From Litorivicinus sp. (GTDB taxonomy: Bacteria; Pseudomonadota; Gammaproteobacteria; Pseudomonadales; Litorivicinaceae): 64,000 nt of DNA. Positions within the stretch are counted from its first letter, which is position 1, and every line of letters begins with the position of its first letter. Positions 22,979 to 31,268 of this stretch are shown piece after piece. The notes beneath the pieces were generated by a model. It made no database searches. It was not told where the DNA came from and saw only the letters and a list, made by a program, of their open reading frames with translations. The stretch lies in the NCBI GenBank assembly GCA_028339155.1, contig JAOLBK010000003.1:62001-126000 (forward strand), in the 5' to 3' direction. The translations under genes and the position numbers were made by a program.

Positions 22979-24142
22979 ATGACCTACCGGGCTGGCCGAC
23001 ACTTCCTTCAAATACCTGGGCCAAGCACAGTACCCGATCGTATTTCACGAGCTATTGATTCGGCTGTTGTTGACCATCGTGGGCCAGGCTTCGCTGATTT
23101 AGGACTTTCTGTTCTTAAGGGGATGAAGCGAATATTTAAGACAGATTCACCCGTAGTGATTTATCCATCATCAGGAACGGGCGCCTGGGAAGCGGCGCTG
23201 TCTAATATTTTGAAACCTGGTGATCATGTGATTTTTTATGAGACAGGTGAGTTTGCGACGCTTTGGAAAAAAATGGCAGATCGGCTAGGAATTGTCACTG
23301 AATTTTTAGAAAGCGATTGGGGTCATAGTATTGATGCCAACCGTATTGAGGAGCGTTTGCGTTCGGATGCGAAGCGGGTAATTCGTGCGGTCTGTTGTGT
23401 TCATCATGAGACTAGCTGTGGTGTCACTTCAGATATCGCGGCTGTTCGTGCGGCGATCAATATTACAGGCCATCCAGCATTACTTTTAGTAGACAGTGTT
23501 TCGGGCTTGGGTTCTGTGGATTATTGCCATGATGCTTGGGGCGCTGACGTAACTGTTGCGGGCTCCCAGAAAGGACTGATGATGCCCCCAGGTCTTGGTT
23601 TTAATGCCTTGTCAGAGCGCGCTATTGAAGCTTCTAAAGTGGGTGGCTCACCCAGATCATATTGGGATTGGCAAGAAATGTTGTCAGCCAATGCCAGCGG
23701 ATATTTTCCTTATACACCAGCAACTACGCTTCTTTATGGATTGAAAGAGGCTATTTCTATGCTTGAGGAAGAGGGGTTGGAAAACGTTTTTTATAGGCAT
23801 CAGCGTTTGGCCGATGCATGTCGCGCAGCTGTTGCTACTTGGGATCTTGAGACAGTGTGTAAAAATCCTGCGCAGCAGTCCAATGTATTGACGGGGCTTC
23901 TGATGCCTGATGGAGTCGATGCAGATGCCGTTCGAAAGATTATTTTGGATAAATTTGATATGTCACTTGGGACGGGTCTCGGAAAGCTAAAAGGGCGCGC
24001 TTTTCGGATTGGCCACTTGGGTGATTTCAACGAACTCATGCTTATGGGCACACTGAGTGGTGTGGAAATGGGTTTGGGCCTGGCTGGTGTTCCGCACCAG
24101 TCGGGAGGTATAGAAGCTGCGATGCAGATTCTGAAGCAATAA
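22979..24142 (+). CDS. PLP-dependent class V aminotransferase, serine/alanine-glyoxylate type
   Basis: The 387 residues match the serine-glyoxylate / alanine-glyoxylate aminotransferase family: N-terminal IPGPSTVP substrate loop, HRGPGF, the SSGTGAWEAAL phosphate-binding stretch, LLVDSVSGLG with the cofactor aspartate, and the PLP lysine Lys198 in VAGSQKGLMMPPGLGF. Members transfer an amino group from serine or alanine to glyoxylate, giving glycine. AAAGGA precedes the ATG. It diverges from the hydroxyacid dehydrogenase and is followed by a TRAP transporter scar, so it probably belonged to an uptake-and-oxidation locus for a small hydroxyacid. Confidence 0.85.
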   Translation: MTYRAGRHFLQIPGPSTVPDRISRAIDSAVVDHRGPGFADLGLSVLKGMKRIFKTDSPVVIYPSSGTGAWEAALSNILKPGDHVIFYETGEFATLWKKMADRLGIVTEFLESDWGHSIDANRIEERLRSDAKRVIRAVCCVHHETSCGVTSDIAAVRAAINITGHPALLLVDSVSGLGSVDYCHDAWGADVTVAGSQKGLMMPPGLGFNALSERAIEASKVGGSPRSYWDWQEMLSANASGYFPYTPATTLLYGLKEAISMLEEEGLENVFYRHQRLADACRAAVATWDLETVCKNPAQQSNVLTGLLMPDGVDADAVRKIILDKFDMSLGTGLGKLKGRAFRIGHLGDFNELMLMGTLSGVEMGLGLAGVPHQSGGIEAAMQILKQ

Positions 24143-24190
24143 AGAAAATATGTTAATGAACTCCCTATAAAAATAATTTTCGAGGATTAC

Positions 24191-24352
24191 ATGAGATTTC
24201 GTTCTCTCTCGACATCACTAGTTGTGGTTTCAGCCATGACAGCAGGGTGTGCCATGGCAGCTGATGTCAAATTAATATTTGGCCACGTTGGAAAGCCAGG
24301 CTCCTTATTTGAAGCCAGTGTTAATGCATATGATACAAGGTGCAGGGATTGA
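24191..24352 (+). pseudogene. dctP remnant: first ~47 codons of a TRAP solute-binding protein
   Basis: A GAGG ribosome site and ATG open a 53-codon frame beginning MRFRSLSTSLVVVSAM, a signal peptide with an AMAAD cleavage region, then VKLIFGHVGKPGSLFEASVN, the standard start of mature DctP-family binding proteins. The family normally has about 330 residues. Here the homology stops near 24325-24335 and the frame ends at TGA (24350-24352) inside DNA that encodes the end of DctM in another frame. It is the 5' side of a deletion junction. Confidence 0.85.
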
Positions 24353-24578
24353 TCCGATCCATTTTGGGTTGGTGGTAACCTTGAACTTAGCGTTGGGCCA
24401 GCAAACGCCGCCGGTTACAAGCGTGTTGATTACTGCCTGCGCGGTAGCTAGAGCGAATATATGGGAGGTATCAAAAATAAATATTTACTTTATTGCGGTA
24501 CTCTTTGCTGTTTTGATGCTTTGTACTTATGTTCCAAGCGTCCCAATGTATTTGGTTGACGTGATTTATAGGTCATAG
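24330..24578 (+). pseudogene. dctM remnant: last ~80 codons of a TRAP large permease subunit
   Basis: In the +1 frame relative to the dctP remnant, the DNA encodes GAGIDPIHFGLVVTLNLALG, QQTPPVTSVL and a final hydrophobic helix ending CTYVPSVPMYLVDVIYRS. This is the recognisable C-terminus of DctM (GIDP-HFG, N-x2-LG-x-TPP). DctM is normally about 430 residues, so roughly 350 codons of dctM, all of dctQ and most of dctP are missing. No start of its own is credible. Confidence 0.85.
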
Positions 24579-24581
24579 AAG

Positions 24582-25349
24582 TTGGTAGATTACGTTACGA
24601 CAAATACTGATGGGATTGCGGAATTCAGGCTAAACCGACCTAAATCGCGAAACTCTCTTACATTTGAAATGTATCAAGCACTTGAGGATCTTTGTCAGGT
24701 TCCGCCAACAGGCACAGGGGCGATTGTCCTAACCGCGGAGGGTGAGAAAGCGTTCGCCTCAGGAACTGATATATCCAAGTTTAGGGAATTTCATTCAACC
24801 CAGGATGCGATTGAATATGAGGCTATGATTGGCCGAGTGATACAGGCGGTTGAACAATCACCTGTTCCTGTCATTGCCTCGTTGCATGGTGTTGTTGCGG
24901 GCGGGGGCGCCGCTATCGCTGCCGCTGCTGACATTCGTCTTTCAACACCGGATATCCGTTTTGGGATGCCAATGGCCCGTACGCTTGGTAATTGTCTGTC
25001 GGTTGCAAACCTCAATAGATTGGTTCGATTGCTTGGTGAATCTCGTGTACGTTATTTACTTTTAACGGCAAATTTTATTGAGATTGATTCACTGATAGTG
25101 AGCGGTTTTATTTCAGAGGTCCTACCTGATGTGATTTCCTGCGATCAGCAAGCAAGAGCTTTAGCCTCTCATCTAATGACCCTCGCACCGAGAACTATAT
25201 CTACAACTCGTGAAGGGCTGAGACGATTGGCTGGCCAAGTTCTTCCAGAGGATGAGGATCTGATCACCCACTGTTATTTGAGCCAAGATTTTGCTGAAGG
25301 TATTGATGCTTTTTTTGCCAAGCGAAAAGCTAAGTGGAGCGGCCAGTGA
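24582..25349 (+). CDS. Crotonase-fold (enoyl-CoA hydratase/isomerase family) protein lacking both catalytic glutamates
   Basis: The 255-residue product has the crotonase core: substrate loop ASGTDISKF (residues 59-67) and oxyanion-hole stretch GVVAGGGAAIAAAADIRL. Where hydratases carry Glu144 and Glu164 it has Ala111 and Met131 (GMPMARTLG). It therefore keeps the CoA and oxyanion sites but probably does not hydrate enoyl-CoA by the usual mechanism. The start is a TTG three bases after the dctM-remnant stop, which suggests it was the last gene of the former aminotransferase-TRAP operon. Reaction unknown. Confidence 0.8.
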   Translation: MVDYVTTNTDGIAEFRLNRPKSRNSLTFEMYQALEDLCQVPPTGTGAIVLTAEGEKAFASGTDISKFREFHSTQDAIEYEAMIGRVIQAVEQSPVPVIASLHGVVAGGGAAIAAAADIRLSTPDIRFGMPMARTLGNCLSVANLNRLVRLLGESRVRYLLLTANFIEIDSLIVSGFISEVLPDVISCDQQARALASHLMTLAPRTISTTREGLRRLAGQVLPEDEDLITHCYLSQDFAEGIDAFFAKRKAKWSGQ

Positions 25350-25440
25350 TTCGCCAGCGCTCGTCCAATGTGCGTGAGAAACTCCAAAAGAGATTTGGAT
25401 AGATCACGGTTGTCTTAATGCTTTATCAATCGCGTGGAGA

Positions 25441-26769
25441 TCACATGCGTTTTTTCTCAGGAATTAATCCTTCAGGGGCATACCTTAGTGTTACTAACAG
25501 AATTATGCCCACAGTCATCAATCTCATATGTGCTGCGCCCTCTAATAAATGAGCCCTAATTGGACTTGCTGGTTCCATTGATGAGGTAAGGTGGGCGATA
25601 ATCCAAAGTCCAATTGGTTCAGCTTCAATCCAGAAAAACCAAATAAAGAACCCTCCAAGAATGGCCCCCCAATTATTCCCAGAGCCACCAATTATGACCA
25701 TAACCCAAATGAGAAACGTGAATCGAAGAGGCTGATAGCCAACCGGAGTGAATTGACCATCTAACGTGGTGAGCATGGCACCCGCCATACCGATCACTGC
25801 TGACCCGATAACAAATACTCTAAGGTGCTGCCATGTAACATTTTTACCCATAGCGCCGGCAGCTACCTCGTTGTCTCGAATTGCTCTCATCATCCGGCCC
25901 CAAGGGGACCTAAGCGCTGTTTCTGAAAGCCAAAGAAGGACTGCAATTACAACGATAAATAATAATGCGTAACAGACTTTAACGAGTAACGAAGATGCAT
26001 CGTCGAGAGGGAGATCTAAAAATAAAGCCCAGTCCTGAAACCAAGCAGCTTGTTGAAGATCTACCTCATATGGAACCGGCCGTGGAAGGCCGTTTACGTT
26101 CTTGACACCTCGAGTCAACCATTCTTCATTTTTTATTATTATTATAATAATTTCAGAAATACCTAATGTCGCGATGGCCAGATAATCGGACCGTAGTCCA
26201 AGTGCAACTTTCCCAATTACAAACGCGACTCCAGCAGCTAAGATCCCTCCGACTGGCCAAGCAACTAAAATCGGTAATCCGAGGCCTCCCAGATACCCAG
26301 TTACGGATGGATTGACGTCCTCGATAGCGCGGACGCCAGGATCAAAGAAAATGCGAAGGCCGGAATAACCAAGAATCACTAATGTAAAAATAATCCAATA
26401 TCGCGATCTTTTATTTTTTTTGATTTTTGGCCAGATTATAAGGCATGACATGACCGTGGTGACAATGATCAGAAATCCTGCAAGTATTCCAAAACCTCCA
26501 ACTTCCCATGCCTCTTCGACGCGGGGCATGGAAATTAGAACACTGGCAAGGCCGCCGAGTGCGGCAAATCCCATAACTCCTACATTGAAAAGCCCTGCAT
26601 AGCCCCATTGTATATTGACACCCAAAGCCATAATTGCGCTTACTAAGCAAAGGTTGAAAATGGTAAGCGCTACCGACCAACTTTGAAAAACCCCCACCAG
26701 AATTAGCAATGTTCCCATGAAGCTAAACAGCAAAACAGATCGATGTTTTTGAAAGAATGATGCCTTCAC
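25441..26769 (-). CDS. livM: ABC transporter permease, LivM type
   Basis: One of two permeases of a branched-chain-amino-acid-type importer. The 442-residue protein is longer than E. coli LivM in its first half because of extra hydrophobic segments (about residues 75-135). It has the LivM core: NIQWGYAGLFNVG, LRSDYLAIATLGISEI, the coupling loop TALRSPWGRMMRAIRDNEVAA and the C-terminal APEGLIPEKK. It is the last gene of the leftward operon and overlaps livH by one base. Substrate (branched-chain amino acid, urea or another amide/amino acid) cannot be assigned. Confidence 0.85.
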   Translation of the reverse strand: MKASFFQKHRSVLLFSFMGTLLILVGVFQSWSVALTIFNLCLVSAIMALGVNIQWGYAGLFNVGVMGFAALGGLASVLISMPRVEEAWEVGGFGILAGFLIIVTTVMSCLIIWPKIKKNKRSRYWIIFTLVILGYSGLRIFFDPGVRAIEDVNPSVTGYLGGLGLPILVAWPVGGILAAGVAFVIGKVALGLRSDYLAIATLGISEIIIIIIKNEEWLTRGVKNVNGLPRPVPYEVDLQQAAWFQDWALFLDLPLDDASSLLVKVCYALLFIVVIAVLLWLSETALRSPWGRMMRAIRDNEVAAGAMGKNVTWQHLRVFVIGSAVIGMAGAMLTTLDGQFTPVGYQPLRFTFLIWVMVIIGGSGNNWGAILGGFFIWFFWIEAEPIGLWIIAHLTSSMEPASPIRAHLLEGAAHMRLMTVGIILLVTLRYAPEGLIPEKKRM

Positions 26770-27785
26770 TAAAGTGTTTTTCCTTGAAAAATTCCGGTTG
26801 GTCGAATAATCAAGACAATCACAAGGATGATGAAGGACACCGCGATTTTATAGTTGGTTCCCAGAAGTTGGATTAATGAGTCAACGGTAGTGCCCTCAGG
26901 CGCGAGATACAAAACCACTTTTTTGTAGGCAAAGGTCATAATTAATTCACTGAAGGCGATCACATAGCCACCAACAATGGCACCAACTGGATTGCCAACG
27001 CCGCCGACAATTGCTGAGGCAAAAATGGGTAACAAGAGCTGCATGTAAACAAAAGGCTTAAAGCTCTTATCTAGGCCATAGAGCGTGCCTGCGATGGTGG
27101 CTAAAGTTGCCACTAAGATCCAAGTGACCAAGACTACTTTTCGTGGATTAATACCAGACAATAGCGCAAGATTTTCGTTGTCTGAATAGGCCCGCATGGA
27201 TTTTCCGGTCCGTGTGTGGTTTAAGAACCAGAACAACCCAGCAACAATGATAATAGCGGTGATAATAGTGACACCTTGAGTCATTTTCAGAGACAACCCC
27301 TCATCTAAGCCGGTGAGCTCTTTGAATTCTTTCGCTTTAAGAATAAATCGAGTGCCGTCAAAAAAGATTTGATCGCCAGGCCCAATAATGAAACGGATCA
27401 GGCCCCCCATAAAAAACATCACGCCGATTGATACGATAAGAAATGTTACGGGGTTTGCTTTACGTGTCCGATGGTATTTGTAGACAGTTTGGTCAATTAG
27501 AAGGGTGAAAAAGATTGTAACAATAATGCCAACGGGGATCGCTATCAGTGCTGTTGGTAGCGGGTGGATAGAGACTCCTATGCTCTGGAGACCCCATGTC
27601 GTCAGGATGGTGACCATTGCACCGAAGGACATAGTCTCGCCGTGTCCAAAATTAGAAAATCGAAGTACTCCATAGACCAATGTCACACCGAGTGCGCCGA
27701 GTGCTAACTGTGAGCCATATGATAGCCCGGGGATAATGAGAAAGTTGCTGAGTAGAACGATGGCATTGAGAAGATCAGTCATCAA
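26769..27785 (-). CDS. livH: ABC transporter permease, LivH type
   Basis: The 338-residue membrane protein carries LivH features: ALGALGVTLVYGVLRFSNFGHGETMSFGAM at the N-terminus, the coupling loop HTRTGKSMRAYSDNENLALLSGI, FASAIVGGVGNPVGAIVGGYV and a final RPTGIFQGKTL. It is preceded by livF (adjacent stop and start) and followed by livM with a one-base overlap. Confidence 0.86.
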   Translation of the reverse strand: MMTDLLNAIVLLSNFLIIPGLSYGSQLALGALGVTLVYGVLRFSNFGHGETMSFGAMVTILTTWGLQSIGVSIHPLPTALIAIPVGIIVTIFFTLLIDQTVYKYHRTRKANPVTFLIVSIGVMFFMGGLIRFIIGPGDQIFFDGTRFILKAKEFKELTGLDEGLSLKMTQGVTIITAIIIVAGLFWFLNHTRTGKSMRAYSDNENLALLSGINPRKVVLVTWILVATLATIAGTLYGLDKSFKPFVYMQLLLPIFASAIVGGVGNPVGAIVGGYVIAFSELIMTFAYKKVVLYLAPEGTTVDSLIQLLGTNYKIAVSFIILVIVLIIRPTGIFQGKTL

Positions 27786-28490
27786 TTATCCCCCTAAAAA
27801 AGCGCGTCTGACTTCTTGGTTGGCGAGAAGAGCTTTACCGGAATTTGTAAATTTATTATGGCCTTGAACCAACACGAAACCCTTATCTGCAATTTCTAGC
27901 GCCTGCTTTGCATTTTGCTCGACCATCAAAATGGCCACACCCATACGTGCGATCTCGATGATTCGATCGAAAAGCTCATCCATTACAATAGGTGAAACAC
28001 CGGCTGTCGGCTCGTCCAGCATTAATACCTTTGGTTGAGTCATCAGTGCGCGCCCTACCGCCACTTGCTGTCTTTGCCCGCCAGACAATTGACCCGCCGG
28101 CTGCTTTCTTTTCTCTTTCAGAACAGGAAACAGGTCATACACTTGATTAAGCGAATCAGTAATGTCATCGGTCCGGATAAATGCCCCCATTTCGAGGTTT
28201 TCTTCGACACTCATCGATGTGAAGACGTTTTGATTTTGTGGGACAAAACTCATACCTCTTAAGACGCGGTCTTCAGGCTTTAACTGGGTGACATCTTCAC
28301 CATTAAAAATTACCTGTCCACTGCGCAAAGGAAGCATGCCAAACACTGCTTTCATGGCAGTCGATTTCCCGGCGCCGTTGGGACCAACTACAACGGCGAT
28401 TTGGCCTTTTTCAACGCCAATGGTGCAGTCATGCAAAATATCTGCTGCACCATATCCGCCTGTCATATCTCGTCCAACAAAAAAGCTCAT
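27786..28490 (-). CDS. livF: ABC transporter ATPase, LivF type
   Basis: The 234 residues have Walker A GPNGAGKST, the Q-loop, the ABC signature LSGGQRQQVAVGRALM, Walker B VLMLDEPTAGVSP and the H-region MVEQNAKQALEIAD. The ending VRRAFLGG is the usual LivF terminus. It lies 2 nt after livG and directly abuts livH. Confidence 0.92.
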   Translation of the reverse strand: MSFFVGRDMTGGYGAADILHDCTIGVEKGQIAVVVGPNGAGKSTAMKAVFGMLPLRSGQVIFNGEDVTQLKPEDRVLRGMSFVPQNQNVFTSMSVEENLEMGAFIRTDDITDSLNQVYDLFPVLKEKRKQPAGQLSGGQRQQVAVGRALMTQPKVLMLDEPTAGVSPIVMDELFDRIIEIARMGVAILMVEQNAKQALEIADKGFVLVQGHNKFTNSGKALLANQEVRRAFLGG

Positions 28491-28492
28491 GT

Positions 28493-29263
28493 CTACCGTT
28501 TATGTCTTTGGCCGGTGCCTAGATAGGCCTCGATTACTTGTTCATTATTTCTGACTTCGTCAACCGTGCCTTCTGTTAAGACCGAACCTTCCGCCATACA
28601 GATTACTGGATTACAAAGTCGGGTAACAAATTCCATATCATGTTCAATTAAACAGAAAGTGTAGTTTCGTTCTTGATTAAGTTTGAGAATTGCATCGCCT
28701 ATTTTGTGCAAGAGCGTCCGGTTAACGCCAGCGCCTACTTCATCTAAAAATACGATCTTGGCGTCGACCATCATGGTTCGGCCAAGTTCTAAGAGTTTCT
28801 TTTGGCCACCAGAAAGGTTGCCTGCAAATTCATCAGAGAGATGATCGATCTCTAAAAATTTCATTACTTCATTCGCTTTGGCTCGGACGGCTTCTTCGTT
28901 GGCTTTTACGAGATTAGGCCGAAGCCATGTATTCAGAAGACTTTCACCGACTTGGTTGGGCGGCACCATCATGAGGTTTTCACGCACTGTTAAGGTTGTA
29001 AATTCATGTGCAAGTTGAAAGGTTCTGAGTACGCCTTTATTAAATAGTTTGTGTGGCGCCAAACTGGTGATGTCATCATTTTCCAGATAAACGTTGCCGG
29101 ATGTTGGTTGATATAGCCCAGCAATCACATTGAACAGAGTGGTTTTGCCTGCCCCGTTCGGGCCAATAAGGCCAGTGATAGAGCCTTTGGCGATTGATAG
29201 ATTGACACCATTGACGGCTTGTACGCCCCCAAAGTGCTTGTGAAGATTTTTTACAATAATCAT
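28493..29263 (-). CDS. livG: ABC transporter ATPase, LivG type
   Basis: The 256 residues have Walker A GPNGAGKTTLFNVIAG, signature LSGGQKKLLELGRTMM, Walker B IVFLDEVGAGVNRTL and the H-loop CLIEHDMEFVTRLC. Note Val-Gly in place of Pro-Ala/Thr after the catalytic glutamate (DEVGAG rather than DEPAAG). The C-terminal VIEAYLGTG is typical of LivG. It is separated from the binding-protein gene by a stem-loop. Confidence 0.92.
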   Translation of the reverse strand: MIIVKNLHKHFGGVQAVNGVNLSIAKGSITGLIGPNGAGKTTLFNVIAGLYQPTSGNVYLENDDITSLAPHKLFNKGVLRTFQLAHEFTTLTVRENLMMVPPNQVGESLLNTWLRPNLVKANEEAVRAKANEVMKFLEIDHLSDEFAGNLSGGQKKLLELGRTMMVDAKIVFLDEVGAGVNRTLLHKIGDAILKLNQERNYTFCLIEHDMEFVTRLCNPVICMAEGSVLTEGTVDEVRNNEQVIEAYLGTGQRHKR

Positions 29264-29270
29264 GTTGTGT

Positions 29271-29309
29271 AAAAAAGCGGTTCAGAGAAATATTCTGAGC
29301 CGCTTTTTC
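29271..29309 (-). terminator. Stem-loop between binding-protein and ATPase genes (partial terminator/attenuator)
   Basis: Read on the minus strand, AAAAAGCGGCTCAGA pairs with TCTGAACCGCTTTTT around an 8-9 nt loop: a roughly 15 bp stem with one G-T pair, ending in a T-run. It lies just after the binding-protein stop and before livG. Such a structure would give more binding protein than transporter, which is common in ABC operons. Confidence 0.75.
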
Positions 29310-29317
29310 CTTATCGG

Positions 29318-30514
29318 TTAACGGTACCGAACTGTCGTATTTTTCCCGTCTTTCACTAGAATTTCGCGGTAACTCCCAGAGGATTCGCCTCCACCAATGA
29401 GTTCAACCGCAGTAGCTCCAACGTAGTCGATTTCTCCACCATTCTTTAAGATTTTTAAAGCTTTCCCAAGTTCACCTGGAAGGATTTTGACTCCTGGAGC
29501 ATTAGCGACATCAAAGACTTTTGCTTTAACTTTGTCGCTATCCTTTGAATTAGCAGCTTGCATTGCTAGCAACGTTAACGCTGCAGCATCATAAGCCTCA
29601 GGTGAGTATGGACCTGCTGTGAAGCCATCTTTTTCAGCCATCTGAGCATAAATTTGTGCGCCATTTGAATCTGTTCCTGGCACTGTTCCAATTGATCCAT
29701 TGAGATCTGGCCCGATTGCTTTGATTAAGCTTTTACCAATCATCGCGTCAGGAAGAAAGAAATTATCAAAAGCGCCAACGTCGAGAGACGACTGAATGAT
29801 GCCTTTTCCACCCTGATCTAAGTATCCAACTACTACTAATATATCGCCTCCAGCTTGAGCAAGTGCTCCAACCTCGGCGCCATAGTCACCCTTACCATCC
29901 TCGTGTGGGATATTGATTGTGATCTTGCCACCTGCTGATTCAAAATTAGATTGAATAGCATCGGCTAGTCCTTTGCCGTAATCATTATTCGTATATGTCA
30001 TGGCAATTGACCGGATTCCTTTTTCTTGAAGTAATTCGGAAATTACTTGGCCCTGGCGTGCATCTGATGGAGACGCACGGAAAAAGAGACCGTTGTCCTC
30101 AAGCGTTGATAGGGCAGGGGATGTTGCTGAAGGTGAAAATAGAAGAACTCCCTTCGGCATGGCGACATTCTGCAGAATAGAAATAGTTGCGCCAGAACAT
30201 AGCGCACCAATTATGGCATCAACTTTGTCTGATCCGATTACACGTTCTGCTGCGGCAGCGGCAGCAGAAGCATCTACACACGTGGAGTCGGCACGGACAT
30301 AACTAACTTTGGCGTTACTGAGCAACATCCTTGAAGCGGATATTTCTTTTATGGCAAGTTCTGCACCACGAGCCATTGATTCAGCAAGTGATTCGGCAGG
30401 ACCAGTGAAGCCAAGAACGATACCTATTTTTACGTTATTTGCGTGTCCTCCAGCGATGACTAATGACGATGAGAGGAGGGCAGCGCTAGCAATTGCGAGA
30501 GCGAGTTTTTTCAT
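29318..30514 (-). CDS. livK: Periplasmic binding protein, branched-chain amino acid type (type I fold)
   Basis: The 398 residues start with a signal peptide (KKLALAIASAALLSSSLVIAGGHA) and continue as a type I periplasmic binding protein: VKIGIVLGFTGPAESLAESMARGAELAIKEI, DAIIGALCSGATISI, a serine-rich ligand strand LLFSPSATSPALS and YTNNDYGKGLADAI. The pair Cys58/Cys96 could form a disulfide. It is the promoter-proximal gene of the operon, with GGAGAAAAAT before the ATG. The symbol marks family only; the ligand is not known. Confidence 0.86.
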   Translation of the reverse strand: MKKLALAIASAALLSSSLVIAGGHANNVKIGIVLGFTGPAESLAESMARGAELAIKEISASRMLLSNAKVSYVRADSTCVDASAAAAAAERVIGSDKVDAIIGALCSGATISILQNVAMPKGVLLFSPSATSPALSTLEDNGLFFRASPSDARQGQVISELLQEKGIRSIAMTYTNNDYGKGLADAIQSNFESAGGKITINIPHEDGKGDYGAEVGALAQAGGDILVVVGYLDQGGKGIIQSSLDVGAFDNFFLPDAMIGKSLIKAIGPDLNGSIGTVPGTDSNGAQIYAQMAEKDGFTAGPYSPEAYDAAALTLLAMQAANSKDSDKVKAKVFDVANAPGVKILPGELGKALKILKNGGEIDYVGATAVELIGGGESSGSYREILVKDGKNTTVRYR

Positions 30515-30629
30515 ATTTTTCTCCGAAATTTTTTTATCGATTGTGTGTCTAATTAGTACTCTACGTATAGAACCATAATGTTTCGAGACTTTTTAGAATA
30601 GAGGATAGATTTTTTCGTTTAAACTAGAT

Positions 30630-30653
30630 AAAAAGCTCAGTCAAAGACTGAGC
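30630..30653 (-). terminator. Rho-independent terminator of the rubrerythrin operon
   Basis: On the minus strand, GCTCAGTC-TTT-GACTGAGC is a perfect 8 bp stem followed directly by five T. It lies about 25 bp after the DUF3501 stop codon and before the liv binding-protein promoter region. Confidence 0.85.
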
Positions 30654-30677
30654 CGTGCAGGTAGATGCATCAATCAG

Positions 30678-31268
30678 TTATACAAAATCTGCAGTTAGAG
30701 ATCCTTGAGTTTCTGGATCAATTTCATCAACATGAAAATTGTAGTTGGCGTGGTCTACACCGACTGCAATGGGCGTTGCCTGCTTAATGGCTGTGATCAT
30801 TTCCGCCGAAAAATTGAACCGTGAAAAGTGAACCGCACTAGTTTTTTCTTGGTTTGATCGTTCAAGATCTTCATCAGCAATTGCGTAAACCCGCTCAAAT
30901 CCTTGGACCTGTATGTAAGTACGATTTTCAATGCCGACGAGTTCAGCAAGTCGCAATGCCCGTTCTTCTTCGTCTGGGAATTCGATCATTTGAGTGCATT
31001 TCAGATTGTTTCCATCTGGAATAAGCGGGTTGTACGCGTCAAGCTCGTCCTGAATGCCGGCTTCATCAAATGTTTTTTCAACACGGAGTACTTCTTGAAT
31101 TTGATATCGCATGGTTTCTTCGCTTTCGAAGTGCAGTGTCATATCGGGCCCAATAAAAACCTTTCTGATGCGTTTTAGTTTCATCGCTTGCTTGCGAATT
31201 TCGTCGCGTCTCCGCGCATACTCCTCTAAAGAAAGTAATGATCCGCGTTTAATTTTTGGCATATTCAT
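30678..31268 (-). CDS. DUF3501 family protein
   Basis: The 196-residue product matches the DUF3501 pattern: an N-terminal basic segment (LLSLEEYARRRDEIRKQAMKLKRIRKV), GPDMTLHFESEETMRYQIQEVLRVEKTF, DELDAYNPLIPDGNNLKCTQMIEF and a late GVDHANYNFHV. No signal peptide or membrane segment, one cysteine, no known cofactor motif. It overlaps the upstream Fe-S gene by 4 nt and is the third gene of the rubrerythrin/Fe-S/DUF3501 trio that recurs in proteobacteria. Function unknown; the fixed linkage suggests it assists the Fe-S protein or the diiron protein. Confidence 0.85.
   Translation of the reverse strand: MNMPKIKRGSLLSLEEYARRRDEIRKQAMKLKRIRKVFIGPDMTLHFESEETMRYQIQEVLRVEKTFDEAGIQDELDAYNPLIPDGNNLKCTQMIEFPDEEERALRLAELVGIENRTYIQVQGFERVYAIADEDLERSNQEKTSAVHFSRFNFSAEMITAIKQATPIAVGVDHANYNFHVDEIDPETQGSLTADFV

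Noticed and set aside
24279-24578. A complete 99-residue small membrane protein
   Set aside because: Its first ~17 codons are an out-of-frame reading of the dctP remnant and the rest is the C-terminus of DctM. There is no start signal of its own, so it is a deletion product rather than a gene.
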